Assembly: GCF_900182595.1 (NCBI RefSeq)
Contig: NZ_FXTN01000004.1
Coordinates: 434,001 to 498,000 of the forward strand
Origin: Pedobacter westerhofensis
GTDB lineage: Bacteria; Bacteroidota; Bacteroidia; Sphingobacteriales; Sphingobacteriaceae
Direction: 5' to 3'
DNA: 64,000 bases
Under the pieces are notes generated by a model. The model worked only from the letters and a program-made list of their open reading frames with translations. It ran no database searches and was not told the origin of the DNA. Numbering within the stretch: the first letter of the stretch is position 1; every line of letters begins with the position of its first letter. The position numbers were made by a program, and so were the translations under genes. Shown here piece after piece: positions 24,494 through 34,691 of this stretch.

Positions 24494-26161
24494 ATGAAAC
24501 GCACCGGAAGCCTGTGTAGCAGATGTATCGTCATCATATCTTTCCTTGGCCTCCTTGCCGGCCATACACTGGCTCAGGAGAACGCACAATACCACCCGGT
24601 TTCTAAAGTATGGGTATCTGACCTGGGCAACGGGAAATACAGGAACCCTGTAATCAATGCCGACTATTCCGATCCTGATGCGATCCGCGTTGGCGATGAC
24701 TACTACATGATCTCCTCCAGTTTCGATGGTGTTCCGGGATTGCCGGTCCTGCATTCTAATGATCTGGTGAACTGGACCATCATCTCGCATGCCTTAACAA
24801 GGCAGCCTCCCTTTGACCATTTTGCGCTCACACAACATGGAAATGGGGTATGGGCACCTGCTTTCCGCTACCATAATGGCGAATATTACATTTACTATCC
24901 TGATCCCGACTATGGTATCTACCTTATTAAAGCCACCGATCCGGCGGGAATATGGTCAAAACCACTGCTGGTTTGTCCGGGAAAAGGACTGATTGATCCC
25001 TGTCCGCTTTGGGATACCGACGGCAGGGTATATCTGGCACACGCTTTTGCGGGTAGCAGGGCAGGCATAAAAAGTATCATCACCATCAAGGAATTAAATA
25101 AAGCTGGTAATCAGGTATTGGATCAGGGGGTAATCGTATATGATGGGCATGAAACAGATCCAACGCTTGAGGGGCCAAAATTTTATAAACGGAACGGATA
25201 CTATTATTTGTTTGCCCCTGCGGGTGGCGTAGCAACGGGATGGCAGATCGTTCTGAGATCAAAAACCATCTATGGCCCTTATCAGCGTAAAATAGTAATG
25301 CATCAGGGTAATACAGCGACAAATGGCCCGCACCAGGGCGCTTGGGTAGATACCAAAACGGGAGAAGACTGGTTCCTGCATTTCCAGGATAAATATGCCT
25401 ATGGAAGGGTAGTTCACCTGCAGCCAATGAAATGGGTAAACGACTGGCCTGTTATCGGTACTGATGCAGATGGCGATGGTACCGGAGAACCGGTAGCAGT
25501 TTATCGGAAACCTAATGTTGGTAAAGTATATCCAATCGCTACACCGGCAGAAAGCGATGAGTTTAATACCATAAATCTGGGGCGCCAGTGGCAGTGGCAG
25601 GCCAATCCGGAAGGCACCTGGTCGTTCATGAACAGCGCGGCGGGTACTCTGAGATTATACACGATGAAGATCCCGGATTCGGCCCGGAATTACTGGGATG
25701 TGCCCAATATACTACTGCAAAAAACTCCTGCCGATGAGTTTATGGCAACTACTAAGATCAAATTCAGTCCCAATCCAAAACTCGAAAATGAACGGGCGGG
25801 ATTAATTATCATGGGGCAGAGTTATGCCGCTATTGCTTTCAAAAGTAGTAATAAGGGGCTTTCACTCATCCATATGTTTTGCAAAAATGCAATTAAGGGC
25901 AAAGTAGAAACTGAAAAGGAACTGCTTGGTTTAAAGCAGAAGGAAGTTTACTTTAGGGTAAAAATTACAAAGGGCGCAATTTGCCAGTTTAGCTACAGCC
26001 TCGATGGAAAGTTATATACTGATGCAGGGGCGCCCTTTCAGGCCGAAGCGGGTTTGTGGATCGGTGCGAAAATGGGGCTTTTTGCCACCCGCTCCACGCA
26101 GATCAATGACAGTGGTTTCGCTGATATAGACTGGTTCAGGGTGGAACCTCTGCAACAGTAA
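24494..26161 (+). CDS. Glycoside hydrolase family 43 with C-terminal beta-sandwich
   Basis: A 555-residue exported enzyme (start at the ATG at 24494, signal peptide ending TLAQ; an ATG 7 codons up is possible). The five-bladed propeller of GH43 begins at YRNPVINADYSDPDAIRVGDDYYM with the catalytic base Asp. The second acid is in GLIDPCPLWD, and the general acid Glu in LEGPKFYKRNGYYYL. Residues about 350-550 form a lectin-like C-terminal domain as in beta-xylosidase-type GH43. Likely substrates are arabinose or xylose/galactose side chains of pectin; the exact specificity cannot be told. The divergent LacI gene and shared operator suggest local control. Confidence 0.92.
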   Translation: MKRTGSLCSRCIVIISFLGLLAGHTLAQENAQYHPVSKVWVSDLGNGKYRNPVINADYSDPDAIRVGDDYYMISSSFDGVPGLPVLHSNDLVNWTIISHALTRQPPFDHFALTQHGNGVWAPAFRYHNGEYYIYYPDPDYGIYLIKATDPAGIWSKPLLVCPGKGLIDPCPLWDTDGRVYLAHAFAGSRAGIKSIITIKELNKAGNQVLDQGVIVYDGHETDPTLEGPKFYKRNGYYYLFAPAGGVATGWQIVLRSKTIYGPYQRKIVMHQGNTATNGPHQGAWVDTKTGEDWFLHFQDKYAYGRVVHLQPMKWVNDWPVIGTDADGDGTGEPVAVYRKPNVGKVYPIATPAESDEFNTINLGRQWQWQANPEGTWSFMNSAAGTLRLYTMKIPDSARNYWDVPNILLQKTPADEFMATTKIKFSPNPKLENERAGLIIMGQSYAAIAFKSSNKGLSLIHMFCKNAIKGKVETEKELLGLKQKEVYFRVKITKGAICQFSYSLDGKLYTDAGAPFQAEAGLWIGAKMGLFATRSTQINDSGFADIDWFRVEPLQQ

Positions 26162-26285
26162 TCGTAATGACAACTTAACCCTTAGGGGGATTAATGTAGT
26201 CTGCTTCAGGATCATCGGTCGGGTACCAACCCAGAAAGGTCTGGTATTAACACTGATGATCTGACCAATCAGGCAGATAAACCGG

Positions 26286-26316
26286 TTACGCAAGCGTTGC
26301 CGGGAACGTTTGCACA
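26286..26316. promoter_or_regulatory. Pair of candidate LacI operators upstream of susC
   Basis: The minus strand of 26286-26301 reads GGCAACGCTTGCGTAA, differing at one position from the site at 24400. Directly next to it, on the plus strand, 26302-26316 reads GGGAACGTTTGCACA. The two sites face each other. The rest of the 26162-26449 gap shows no gene. Confidence 0.6.
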
Positions 26317-26449
26317 TTTATTTCCCCCGATTTAAAGTGATTAAACTTTAAAACTTTGTAGACTTGCTTTATACAGATTCTGACAAATTCTTTGTTTCTC
26401 AGGAAACAAGGAGGCAGTCCTGATTTGCAAGAACTCTAACCAAGTACGT

Positions 26450-29422
26450 ATGAACAAATTTTATCTATTAATGGCTGCATTATGCCTGCTCGTCAGCAGT
26501 ATGGCAACAGCCCAAAACCGCACCATTTCCGGCCGCGTGGCCGATGGGAAGAACCGGGAAACGCTGATCGGCGTAAGCGTCAAGATCAAGGGGAGTACGC
26601 AGGGAACCAGTACAGATTCCAGAGGAAATTTCAGTTTAAGTATTCCAGCGGGCAATAATGCGGTGGTACTTGTAGTGAATTATGTGGGCTATCAGCCTCT
26701 TGAAGTTCCTGTGGGTAACCAGACTACGCTGAATGTTGAATTAACTTCAAATGAGACGGCCCTCAGTGAAGTTGTGGTAATCGGTTACGGAACCGTCAAG
26801 AAAAGGGACCTCACAGGTTCTGTGGTGTCGGTAAAAGGCGAAGACATTGCCAAAGTGCCTTCCGCAAATCCTCTGGAGTCGATCCAAGGCAAAGTACCCG
26901 GAGTGGATGTAACGCGGAACACGGGTGCCGCATCATCGGGAGTCACGATCAACATCCGCGGAACGCGTTCTATTTCTGCCGGGAACGGTCCGCTGATTAT
27001 CGTGGATGGCGTACAATACTCAAGTTTACAGGATATCAGTTCTAATGATATCGCCTCAATGGAAGTCCTTAAGGATGCTTCGTCAACGGCAATTTACGGA
27101 TCACGCGGTGCGAATGGGGTAATTTTGATCACCACCAAAAAAGGAGTAGCCGGCAAGGCGGATGTTACATTTAATTCTTATTACGGAATCTCAAAAGTGG
27201 CAAGGTATCCTTCAGTGATGAATGGTGACCAGTATGTACAACTGCGCCGTGAAGCTTACCGTACAACAGGAAACTGGGCGAGCCCCGCAGATGATGCCGC
27301 AATCTTTAACTCTGCCGAATATGCGGCCGTACAAAACAGGGATTTTCTCAATTATCAGGACCTGTTGCTGCATGATGGCCATCAGCAGGATTATCAGCTG
27401 GGTGTACGTGCGGGCACAGAAACTACCAAGGCCTACTTTTCACTGGATTACCTGGATGAAAAAGGTATTGTAAAGCTCGACCAGTCCAAACGCTATACTG
27501 CGCGCCTGAACCTCGATCAGTCTATTGGCAAAATCTTTACTACCGGGATGCAGGGCCAGTTTACGCATTATGAGATCGATAATCGCCGGGACCCGCTTAA
27601 TCAGGGGAACAAGGTTAGTCCGCTGGGAACACTGTTTGATGCCCAGGGTAACTTTATTGTTTATCCGTTGCAGGGAACATTCGTAAGTCCACTTGCCGAT
27701 GAACAGCCTGATGTATATTCAAACCAGTCTGTAATTAACCGGACGCTCATTTCTGCTTATATGGAGCTGAAACCTTTTAAGGGGCTTGTGGCAAGATCAA
27801 ATCTGGGGGTGAATTTAAATACTAACCGGGGAGGTTCCTATGCGGACAGGTACTCGATTGACAGGAACGGTTCCGTGCCTAAAGCTACGTACAGCGCTTC
27901 TAACAGTCATCTGATTGACATTGAAAACTATATTACTTACAACAAAGAGATTAAAGACCATTCCTTTACCCTTACAGGAATTAACAGTTTACTGTACAAC
28001 CGTTCTGATAACATTGCGGCTTCCGGTGAGAACCAGCTGCTGAAATCACAACTGTTTTATGGCCTTGGCAATACCCAGAACCAGGCAGTTACCACAGCTT
28101 ACTCCATGAATAACCTGATCTCTTTTGCAGGAAGATTAAACTATGCCTATAAAGGTAAATACCTGCTGACCGCCACAGGACGTACTGATGGCTCATCTAA
28201 ACTTGCGGAAGGTAACAAATGGGCTTTTTTCCCTTCGGCAGCTGTAGCCTGGAGGATCAGCGATGAAGATTTTTTGAAAGACAGTAAAGTAGTGAGCGAC
28301 CTGAAACTGAAATACAGTTATGGTATTGCAGGCAGTGATAATATCGATCCATATTCTACCCAAAGCAGCCTCACCAGGATCGCCTTTGCATATGATGACA
28401 ATTCGGCTCCTGCCTATACGTATTCACCCTCTGTAGGTAATGTAGACCTGACATGGGAAAAAACCAAGACCAATGACGTCGGCATTGAAGCAGGATTCTT
28501 TAAAAACCGAATTACTGCTGCCATAGATTATTATGATTCAAGAACATACGATCTGTTGCTTAAACGTAGTCTTCCGCCTTCAGACGGGGTAACTTCGGTC
28601 ATCCAGAATATCGCCAAAACACGGAACAAGGGGATTGAAGTTCTCATTTCATCAAAGAATATCGATGGCAGGGATTTCCAGTGGAACACGAATATCAGCT
28701 TTACCCGTAACAGGGAAAAGATTGTTGAACTTGCCGGCGGAGCATTGTCTGATGTGGCCAATTCATGGTTCGTTGGTTCGCCAATACAGTCGTACTACGA
28801 TTATCAGAAAGTAGGGATCTGGCAGACTTCAGAAACGGCAGAAGCGGCAAAGTATGGACAAAAACCCGGAGACATCCATGTAAAAGACCTGAACAATGAC
28901 GGTAAGATCGATGCCACCAATGACCGTACGATTATTGGCACAAACAGGCCAAAATGGACGGGCGGATTTGAAAATACATTTACGTATAAGAATTGGGATC
29001 TGAACATTTATCTGTTTGCAAGAATGGGTCAAACAATTTATGCTGACTTCCTGAGAAGATATAATCCACAGGGGATAGAGAACAGCTCTGCGATTATCAA
29101 TTACTGGACCCCGGAAAACCCGAGCAATGATTATCCCCGTCCCAATAAAAACTTATCCCTTGCGTCTATGCTTTATTCCAGTTCATTGGGATATGTGGAC
29201 GGATCTTTTGTGAGGCTCCGGAATATTACGCTGGGATACAAAGTACCAAAGGCGATACTTGAAAAGACCTTTGTAAAAAGTATCCGCATTTATGCAACGG
29301 CAAGAAACCCCTTCACTTATACCAAATCCGATTTACTAAAAGAATATGATCCTGAAAGGGGTGGTTCTGAAAACGGGCCAATGACCAAGCTGTATACTTT
29401 CGGACTAAATGCAAATTTTTAA
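26450..29422 (+). CDS. SusC/RagA-family TonB-dependent outer-membrane receptor
   Basis: A 990-residue outer-membrane protein. After a signal peptide (ending MATAQ) comes a carboxypeptidase-D-like beta-sandwich (about 25-105), then the plug domain with SEVVVIGYGTVKKRDLTGSV, PLIIVDGVQY and EVLKDASSTAIYGSRGANGVILITTKKG (about 105-225), then the 22-strand barrel ending in Phe (GLNANF). It is the TonB-powered channel that takes up oligosaccharides captured by the SusD partner 10 bases downstream. The genes that follow act on galacturonides, which suggests a pectin oligomer as cargo. Sequence length is typical. Confidence 0.96.
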   Translation: MNKFYLLMAALCLLVSSMATAQNRTISGRVADGKNRETLIGVSVKIKGSTQGTSTDSRGNFSLSIPAGNNAVVLVVNYVGYQPLEVPVGNQTTLNVELTSNETALSEVVVIGYGTVKKRDLTGSVVSVKGEDIAKVPSANPLESIQGKVPGVDVTRNTGAASSGVTINIRGTRSISAGNGPLIIVDGVQYSSLQDISSNDIASMEVLKDASSTAIYGSRGANGVILITTKKGVAGKADVTFNSYYGISKVARYPSVMNGDQYVQLRREAYRTTGNWASPADDAAIFNSAEYAAVQNRDFLNYQDLLLHDGHQQDYQLGVRAGTETTKAYFSLDYLDEKGIVKLDQSKRYTARLNLDQSIGKIFTTGMQGQFTHYEIDNRRDPLNQGNKVSPLGTLFDAQGNFIVYPLQGTFVSPLADEQPDVYSNQSVINRTLISAYMELKPFKGLVARSNLGVNLNTNRGGSYADRYSIDRNGSVPKATYSASNSHLIDIENYITYNKEIKDHSFTLTGINSLLYNRSDNIAASGENQLLKSQLFYGLGNTQNQAVTTAYSMNNLISFAGRLNYAYKGKYLLTATGRTDGSSKLAEGNKWAFFPSAAVAWRISDEDFLKDSKVVSDLKLKYSYGIAGSDNIDPYSTQSSLTRIAFAYDDNSAPAYTYSPSVGNVDLTWEKTKTNDVGIEAGFFKNRITAAIDYYDSRTYDLLLKRSLPPSDGVTSVIQNIAKTRNKGIEVLISSKNIDGRDFQWNTNISFTRNREKIVELAGGALSDVANSWFVGSPIQSYYDYQKVGIWQTSETAEAAKYGQKPGDIHVKDLNNDGKIDATNDRTIIGTNRPKWTGGFENTFTYKNWDLNIYLFARMGQTIYADFLRRYNPQGIENSSAIINYWTPENPSNDYPRPNKNLSLASMLYSSSLGYVDGSFVRLRNITLGYKVPKAILEKTFVKSIRIYATARNPFTYTKSDLLKEYDPERGGSENGPMTKLYTFGLNANF

Positions 29423-29432
29423 TTGAACGATC

Positions 29433-31067
29433 ATGAGACAATATATATTTAAAGCAATGATCATTGTTGCAGGGATGACCACCTTGGTATCCTGTAAGAA
29501 AGATCTGGTAGAGAAAAATCCTTCGGGAATCACTGCAGAAAGTGTGTATACCACACCAGCAGGTTTCGAAGCACTGGTGAATGCCGCGTATTCTTACCAG
29601 CGCTGGTGGTATGGCAAGGAGGAAGGATACAGCATGTCTGAGATGGGCACCGATATCTGGGCCAGTGGTGCAGGGGACGTCACCACAGACCTTACCAATT
29701 ACATCAACCTGCAGGGAACCAATGCCTCAGTCACTACCGAATGGCAGGCACTTTACGCAGCAGTGAACCTTTGCAATGCAGGCGTTAATAAGATTGACGG
29801 GGCTGGATTGTCCGCGGCAGTGCGGCCTGTAAGGGAAGCCGAATTGCGGTTTCTGAGGGCATTTTACTTCTGGCACATTGTAGAATCCTGGGGCGGCGTG
29901 CACTTTACGCTGCAGGAAACACAGGGGGTAATCACAACGGCCAATAAAACCCCGGTAGAGACTTTTAACAAACAGATCATTGACGATTTGTTGTTTGCAG
30001 TAGCCAATCTGCCGGCCACTACCGCAGATTACGGAAGGGTAACCAAACCAGCTGCACAGGCTTTCCTGGCCAGGATGTACCTCACACAGAAGAAAAATGC
30101 AGAGGCCAGGGACATGGCCTTGGCAGTCATCAACGGGGGGTATGGCTTTACGCTGCTTCCTGCGTATTCAGACTTGTGGAAAATGGCAAACCTTAAAAAT
30201 AAGGAAGTGATTTATGCCGTAAATTATTCCACCAATCTGATCCAGAATGATCTGAAAGACGATATCTTAAACCCGCTGGGACATAGCCGTGGCAGTAACA
30301 ACGGGCACCTGTTGTTCGCAATGAAATATGACGATCAGCCGGCTATGATCAGGGATATCCTGAATGGCAGACCCTTCGACAGGTATATGCCTACACGCTT
30401 TTTGCTGGATCTGTACAGTGCTGACGACTCAAGGTATGAGGGATCGTTCAAAACAGTATGGCTAGCCAATAGCACCATACGTCCTGCCGGAATGAAACTG
30501 GGCGATACCGCAATTCTGGCCAGTAAAGCGGTAGTTTCTGCAGCAGGTAAACTCTATAAAGTTTATGACCGCAATGCAGTATATAATGCAAACGGCTCAG
30601 TAAAAGACCAGCTACACTATGTGACACTGAGCAAGTTTGATGATCCTACCAGAACAAGCATCAATGAAGCACAAAGTGCAAGGGATGTTTTTGTGATCCG
30701 TTTTGCAGAAATGTATCTGATTGCCGCCGAGGCAGAGACTAATCTCGGTAACAAAACTGCTGCCGCAACTTACCTGAATGTGATCAGGACCCGCGCAGCG
30801 AAAGCCGGCAGGGTTGCCAGCATGCAGGTGACGGCCGATCAGGTAACGCTCGATTTCATCCTGGATGAACGGGCACGTGAATTTGCCGGGGAACAGATCC
30901 GATGGTTCGACCTGAAAAGGTCAGGTAAACTGATCGACCGTATCAAATTGTATAATCCAAATGCCACAGCGATACAGGATTTTAATCTGGTGAGGCCAAT
31001 TCCGAGGGCGCAGGTAGATGCCGTCACCAATAAAGACGAGTTTAAGCAAAACCCAGGGTATCAATAA
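29433..31067 (+). CDS. SusD/RagB-family surface glycan-binding lipoprotein
   Basis: A 544-residue lipoprotein (lipobox LVSCKK, Cys about 21). The SusD fold is seen from the N-terminal helical part (FEALVNAAYSYQRWWYG), through RAFYFWHIVESWGGVHF and the TPR-like segment PAAQAFLARMYLTQKKNAEA, to the C-terminal block FILDERAREFAGEQIRWFDLKRSGKL and the end motif PIPRAQVDAVTNKDEFKQNPGY. It caps the SusC barrel and binds the incoming glycan at the cell surface. It begins 10 bases after susC. A hairpin follows the stop and may lower expression of the enzymes downstream. Confidence 0.96.
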   Translation: MRQYIFKAMIIVAGMTTLVSCKKDLVEKNPSGITAESVYTTPAGFEALVNAAYSYQRWWYGKEEGYSMSEMGTDIWASGAGDVTTDLTNYINLQGTNASVTTEWQALYAAVNLCNAGVNKIDGAGLSAAVRPVREAELRFLRAFYFWHIVESWGGVHFTLQETQGVITTANKTPVETFNKQIIDDLLFAVANLPATTADYGRVTKPAAQAFLARMYLTQKKNAEARDMALAVINGGYGFTLLPAYSDLWKMANLKNKEVIYAVNYSTNLIQNDLKDDILNPLGHSRGSNNGHLLFAMKYDDQPAMIRDILNGRPFDRYMPTRFLLDLYSADDSRYEGSFKTVWLANSTIRPAGMKLGDTAILASKAVVSAAGKLYKVYDRNAVYNANGSVKDQLHYVTLSKFDDPTRTSINEAQSARDVFVIRFAEMYLIAAEAETNLGNKTAAATYLNVIRTRAAKAGRVASMQVTADQVTLDFILDERAREFAGEQIRWFDLKRSGKLIDRIKLYNPNATAIQDFNLVRPIPRAQVDAVTNKDEFKQNPGYQ

Positions 31068-31075
31068 TGCTACGC

Positions 31076-31102
31076 ATGAGGGGGCAGATTTTGTCCCCTC
31101 AT
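31076..31102 (+). terminator. Hairpin after susD (attenuator or partial terminator)
   Basis: Perfect 8-bp arms ATGAGGGG (31076-31083) and CCCCTCAT (31095-31102) with an 11-base loop, followed by TCTTATATTT. It lies between susD and the GH28 gene on the same strand, so partial termination or mRNA-end protection of susCD is likely. Confidence 0.6.
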
Positions 31103-31123
31103 TCTTATATTTAACCATCAAAT

Positions 31124-32608
31124 ATGAACAAATTGAACTTTTTCCGCCAAAGCCTGTTTTCCGCGCTGATACTGGTGTCTGCTTCGCAGGCCATTGCACA
31201 AGTGAAACCTTTTTCTTTTGACCACCTTCCGGAAGTCAAAGAAACCAAATTCAAAAAAGATACGATACGAATCACCTCCTTTGGTGCCATAAATGACGGG
31301 GTTACGCTGAATACCAAAAGTATCAATGATGCCATCGCTGCCTGTAATAAAAAAGGGGGCGGGGTAGTTGTAATTCCTGCCGGGCTCTGGTTAACAGGGC
31401 CTGTGGTATTGCTGAGCAATGTGAACCTGCATTTGCAGAAAAATGCGATCCTGCAGTTTACGAAAGACTTTTCCCAGTATCAACTGGTAAAGGGCGACTG
31501 GGAAGGGATTCCTCAGATGAGAAACCAATCGCCTGTTTCGGCTGACCATGCCGAAAATATCGCCATTACCGGCTTTGGCATCATCGACGGAAACGGAGAT
31601 GCCTGGAGAATGGTGAAAAAAGATAAGTTGACAGAAAGCCAGTGGAATAAACTGGTAGCATCGGGAGGGACAGTCATTGCAGAAAAGAAAATGTGGTACC
31701 CTTCGGAACAATCCGCAAAAGGCTCGCTGTTGAAAAATGCCGGTGCGATTGCTCCTGAGAAAACTCCCGAATTTTATGCTTCGGTGAAGGACTTTTTAAG
31801 ACCAAACCTGGTGGTGCTGAACAGCTGTAAACGCGTTTTACTGGAAGGAGTAACGTTCCAGAACTCACCTGCATGGAACCTTCATCCACTGATTTGCGAA
31901 GACCTGATTGTGAGAAATGTATATGCAAAAAATCCCTGGTATGCCGCCAATGGCGATGGAATAGATATCGAATCATGCAAAAACGTCCTGGTAGAAGGAA
32001 GTACCTTTGATGTGGGCGATGATGGGATCTGCATCAAATCCGGTCGTGATGCCGAGGGGCGAAAACGCGGGCTTCCGACGAAAAATGTGATTATCCGCAA
32101 CAGTACGGTTTACCATGCCCATGGCGGTGTGGTGATCGGCAGTGAAATGTCTGGCGGGGCAAATAATATATTTATTTACGATTGTTCGTTTATAGGAACA
32201 GATATCGGTCTCCGCTTTAAGACTACACGCGGGCGCGGTGGTGTGGTAGAGGCGATCTACGCAAAGGATATCGTGATGAAGGATATTGTAGGAGAAGCTA
32301 TCCTGTTTGATATGTACTATGCAGCAGTGGATCCTATTGCACTGAAAGGTGAAAAAAGAGATGCGCCGAGGGTGGTTAAATATCCTGTTACAGAAGAAAC
32401 TCCTATATTCAGGGATTTTCATATCAGCAATGTGGTCTGTGACGGAGCAGGTAAAGCCATATTTATCAGGGGACTGCCGGAACTGAATATCAGTGATATT
32501 TATTTGGATAACATGACGATACAAGCGAAATCAGGTATAGAGATCCAGGAAGCGAAGAACGTGCAGCAGAATAATGTGAAAGTGATACTCAGTTCTGATA
32601 AAAAATAA
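31124..32608 (+). CDS. Glycoside hydrolase family 28 polygalacturonase
   Basis: A 494-residue exported enzyme (signal peptide ending QAIAQ). A pectate-lyase-like N-terminal strand block (RITSFGAINDGVTLNTKSINDAIAAC) opens the right-handed beta-helix. The GH28 active-site motifs are NGDGIDIESC (Asp near 277), GDDGICIKSG (Asp pair near 298) and the HGGVVIGSEMSGG block (His near 332, replacing the HGLSIGS of many family members). A basic RFKTTRGRGG follows, as in RIKTW-type substrate-binding motifs. It hydrolyses alpha-1,4-galacturonic bonds of pectin. It is placed between susD and GH105, so it probably acts in the periplasm on imported oligomers. Confidence 0.94.
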   Translation: MNKLNFFRQSLFSALILVSASQAIAQVKPFSFDHLPEVKETKFKKDTIRITSFGAINDGVTLNTKSINDAIAACNKKGGGVVVIPAGLWLTGPVVLLSNVNLHLQKNAILQFTKDFSQYQLVKGDWEGIPQMRNQSPVSADHAENIAITGFGIIDGNGDAWRMVKKDKLTESQWNKLVASGGTVIAEKKMWYPSEQSAKGSLLKNAGAIAPEKTPEFYASVKDFLRPNLVVLNSCKRVLLEGVTFQNSPAWNLHPLICEDLIVRNVYAKNPWYAANGDGIDIESCKNVLVEGSTFDVGDDGICIKSGRDAEGRKRGLPTKNVIIRNSTVYHAHGGVVIGSEMSGGANNIFIYDCSFIGTDIGLRFKTTRGRGGVVEAIYAKDIVMKDIVGEAILFDMYYAAVDPIALKGEKRDAPRVVKYPVTEETPIFRDFHISNVVCDGAGKAIFIRGLPELNISDIYLDNMTIQAKSGIEIQEAKNVQQNNVKVILSSDKK

Positions 32609-32730
32609 TAAGATTGAAGACCTAAACCTGTCAGATGATTCTTTCATAATTGAAACCAGTAGCAACATCCTCTTGTCTGGCTTGCGATCATGAAAGGCTT
32701 CATCCGATAATGAAAAAACAAATATAGCAG

Positions 32731-34668
32731 ATGAACTTATCATTTAACATTACAGCAGCTTGTCTGATGACAACCTTTGCGGGCACAATGGGCGTTGCTC
32801 AGGCCCAGATGCAACCATTATCAGAACAGATGGCATCTACGGCAATGGATATCTGGAAGGATTCGTTGTCAGTTAGCGGGAACCCGGTAAAATGGTCTTA
32901 TGATCAGGGGGTGATCCTCGAAGGTATTGATGCGATCTGGCGACGGACTGGAAATGCTGATTACTTCAGGTACATGCAAACACAGATGAATTATTTTGTT
33001 ACTGCCGATGGCAATATCAGATCGTACACTGCGGAATCACAAAATATCGACAACATTAAAAACGGGCGCTCCCTGCTTACGCTGTATAAGGTAACAGGAC
33101 AGCAGAAATATTTTAAGGCGGCAACACTGCTATGGCAGCAGCTGCAGACACAGCCCCGCACAAAAGAAGGCGGTTTCTGGCATAAGAAAATCTATCCTAA
33201 CCAGATGTGGCTGGATGGTTTATATATGGGCGAGCCTTTTTATGCAGAATATGCGGCACTGATACAGGATGAGAAGGCCTTTGATGATATTGCCAACCAG
33301 TTTATCTACATGGAAAATCACTCCAGAGATGCAAAAACGGGTTTAATGTACCATGGATGGGACGAATCCAAAGAGCAGAAGTGGGCAGATCCAAAAACCG
33401 GTACTTCCCCGCATTTCTGGGGAAGGGCTATGGGATGGTATGCTATGGCGCTGGTCGATGTTTTGGATAACTTCCCTGCATCGCATCCCAAAAGGAAAGA
33501 ACTGCTGGCGATTTTATCGCGGGTAGCGAAAGCTGCCGAAGATTATCAGGACCCTAAAACCGGAGTATGGTATGATATACTAAACCTGCCTGAGCGAAAA
33601 GGAAATTACCTGGAATCTTCTGCCTCGGCAATGTTTGTTTATGCCCTGCAAAAAGGAGTGAGAAAGGGTTACCTTCCTGCTGCATATACCGCTGTGGCAA
33701 AAAAAGGCTACGCAGGTATTCAAAAGGAATTTGTAGAACAGCGTAGTGCCGGAAAGATCAATCTGAAGGGAACGGTAAGCGTTTCCGGTTTGGGCGGCAC
33801 GCCATACCGTGATGGTTCTTTTGAATACTATATGCGCGAGAAAGTAATTACGAATGACGGTAAGGGTGTAGGCGCATTCCTGCTGGCAGCAAACGAAATG
33901 GATCTTGCCGCCATACCCAAAAAAGGTATGGGCAAAACGGTAATGCTGGATTATTTTTTTAACAGTGAAGTAAAGAAAGACCAGAGTGGCCATGACATCC
34001 AGTGGCATTATAAATGGGAGGAAATGAGCAATGGTGGATATTCATTATGGGGCGAAGTATTCCAGCAAAAAGGTTTTAAACTAACCAGTTTAAGGACAGC
34101 ACCTACCGCCGCGAACCTGAAAAATGCTGCAGTATATATTATTGCAGACCCGGATATTGTAAAGGAAAATCCTAAGCCTAACTATATCGGAGCTGCACAT
34201 ATCACCGCGATTACCAACTGGGTAAAAGCCGGCGGAGTGCTCGTGATTATGGCCAATGATACCGGAAATGTTGAGCTTGATCATTTGAATGAGCTGACTT
34301 CAAAATTTGGGATATCTTTTAATAAGGACAGCAAAAACCGGGTAACCGGCAACAAATTTGAAATGGGCAGTATCATGATTCCTGCTTCCAATGCTATATT
34401 TAAACATACCAAACAGATCTATGTAAAAGAATACAGTACGCTGGCCTTAAAAGCCCCGGCAAAATCTGCTTTACAGGATAAAGAAGGGAACGCGGTGATG
34501 GCCGTTGCCCATCTTGGTAAAGGGACTGTCTATGCAATCGGAGATCCATGGCTGTACAATGAGTATACCGATGGCAGGAAAATACCTGCCCAGTATGAAA
34601 ACTTTTCCGCGGCGGGCGACCTCAGCAACTGGATCGCCGATCAGCTACCTGTAGTTAACAAAAAATAG
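32731..34668 (+). CDS. GH105 unsaturated rhamnogalacturonyl hydrolase with C-terminal DUF4350-like domain
   Basis: A 645-residue exported protein (signal peptide ending AQAQ). Residues about 25-390 form the (alpha/alpha)6 barrel of GH105: the block NQMWLDGLYMGEPFYAEYA holds the catalytic Asp (near 162), and WGRAMGWYAMALVDVLD and the Ser-rich ESSASAMFVYAL follow. The family removes unsaturated uronic acid from the non-reducing end of oligosaccharides made by lyases. Residues about 400-645 are a glutamine-amidotransferase-like DUF4350 domain of unknown role, often fused to GH105 in Bacteroidota. The upstream leader resembles the repeats before uxaC. Confidence 0.92.
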   Translation: MNLSFNITAACLMTTFAGTMGVAQAQMQPLSEQMASTAMDIWKDSLSVSGNPVKWSYDQGVILEGIDAIWRRTGNADYFRYMQTQMNYFVTADGNIRSYTAESQNIDNIKNGRSLLTLYKVTGQQKYFKAATLLWQQLQTQPRTKEGGFWHKKIYPNQMWLDGLYMGEPFYAEYAALIQDEKAFDDIANQFIYMENHSRDAKTGLMYHGWDESKEQKWADPKTGTSPHFWGRAMGWYAMALVDVLDNFPASHPKRKELLAILSRVAKAAEDYQDPKTGVWYDILNLPERKGNYLESSASAMFVYALQKGVRKGYLPAAYTAVAKKGYAGIQKEFVEQRSAGKINLKGTVSVSGLGGTPYRDGSFEYYMREKVITNDGKGVGAFLLAANEMDLAAIPKKGMGKTVMLDYFFNSEVKKDQSGHDIQWHYKWEEMSNGGYSLWGEVFQQKGFKLTSLRTAPTAANLKNAAVYIIADPDIVKENPKPNYIGAAHITAITNWVKAGGVLVIMANDTGNVELDHLNELTSKFGISFNKDSKNRVTGNKFEMGSIMIPASNAIFKHTKQIYVKEYSTLALKAPAKSALQDKEGNAVMAVAHLGKGTVYAIGDPWLYNEYTDGRKIPAQYENFSAAGDLSNWIADQLPVVNKK

Positions 34669-34691
34669 CAAATGTGTATTTTCATAGTTAC

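Noticed and set aside
31973..32524. 183-codon minus-strand frame opposite GH28
   Set aside because: Shadow of the GH28 coding region; His/Cys/Tyr-rich composition is typical of antisense frames.
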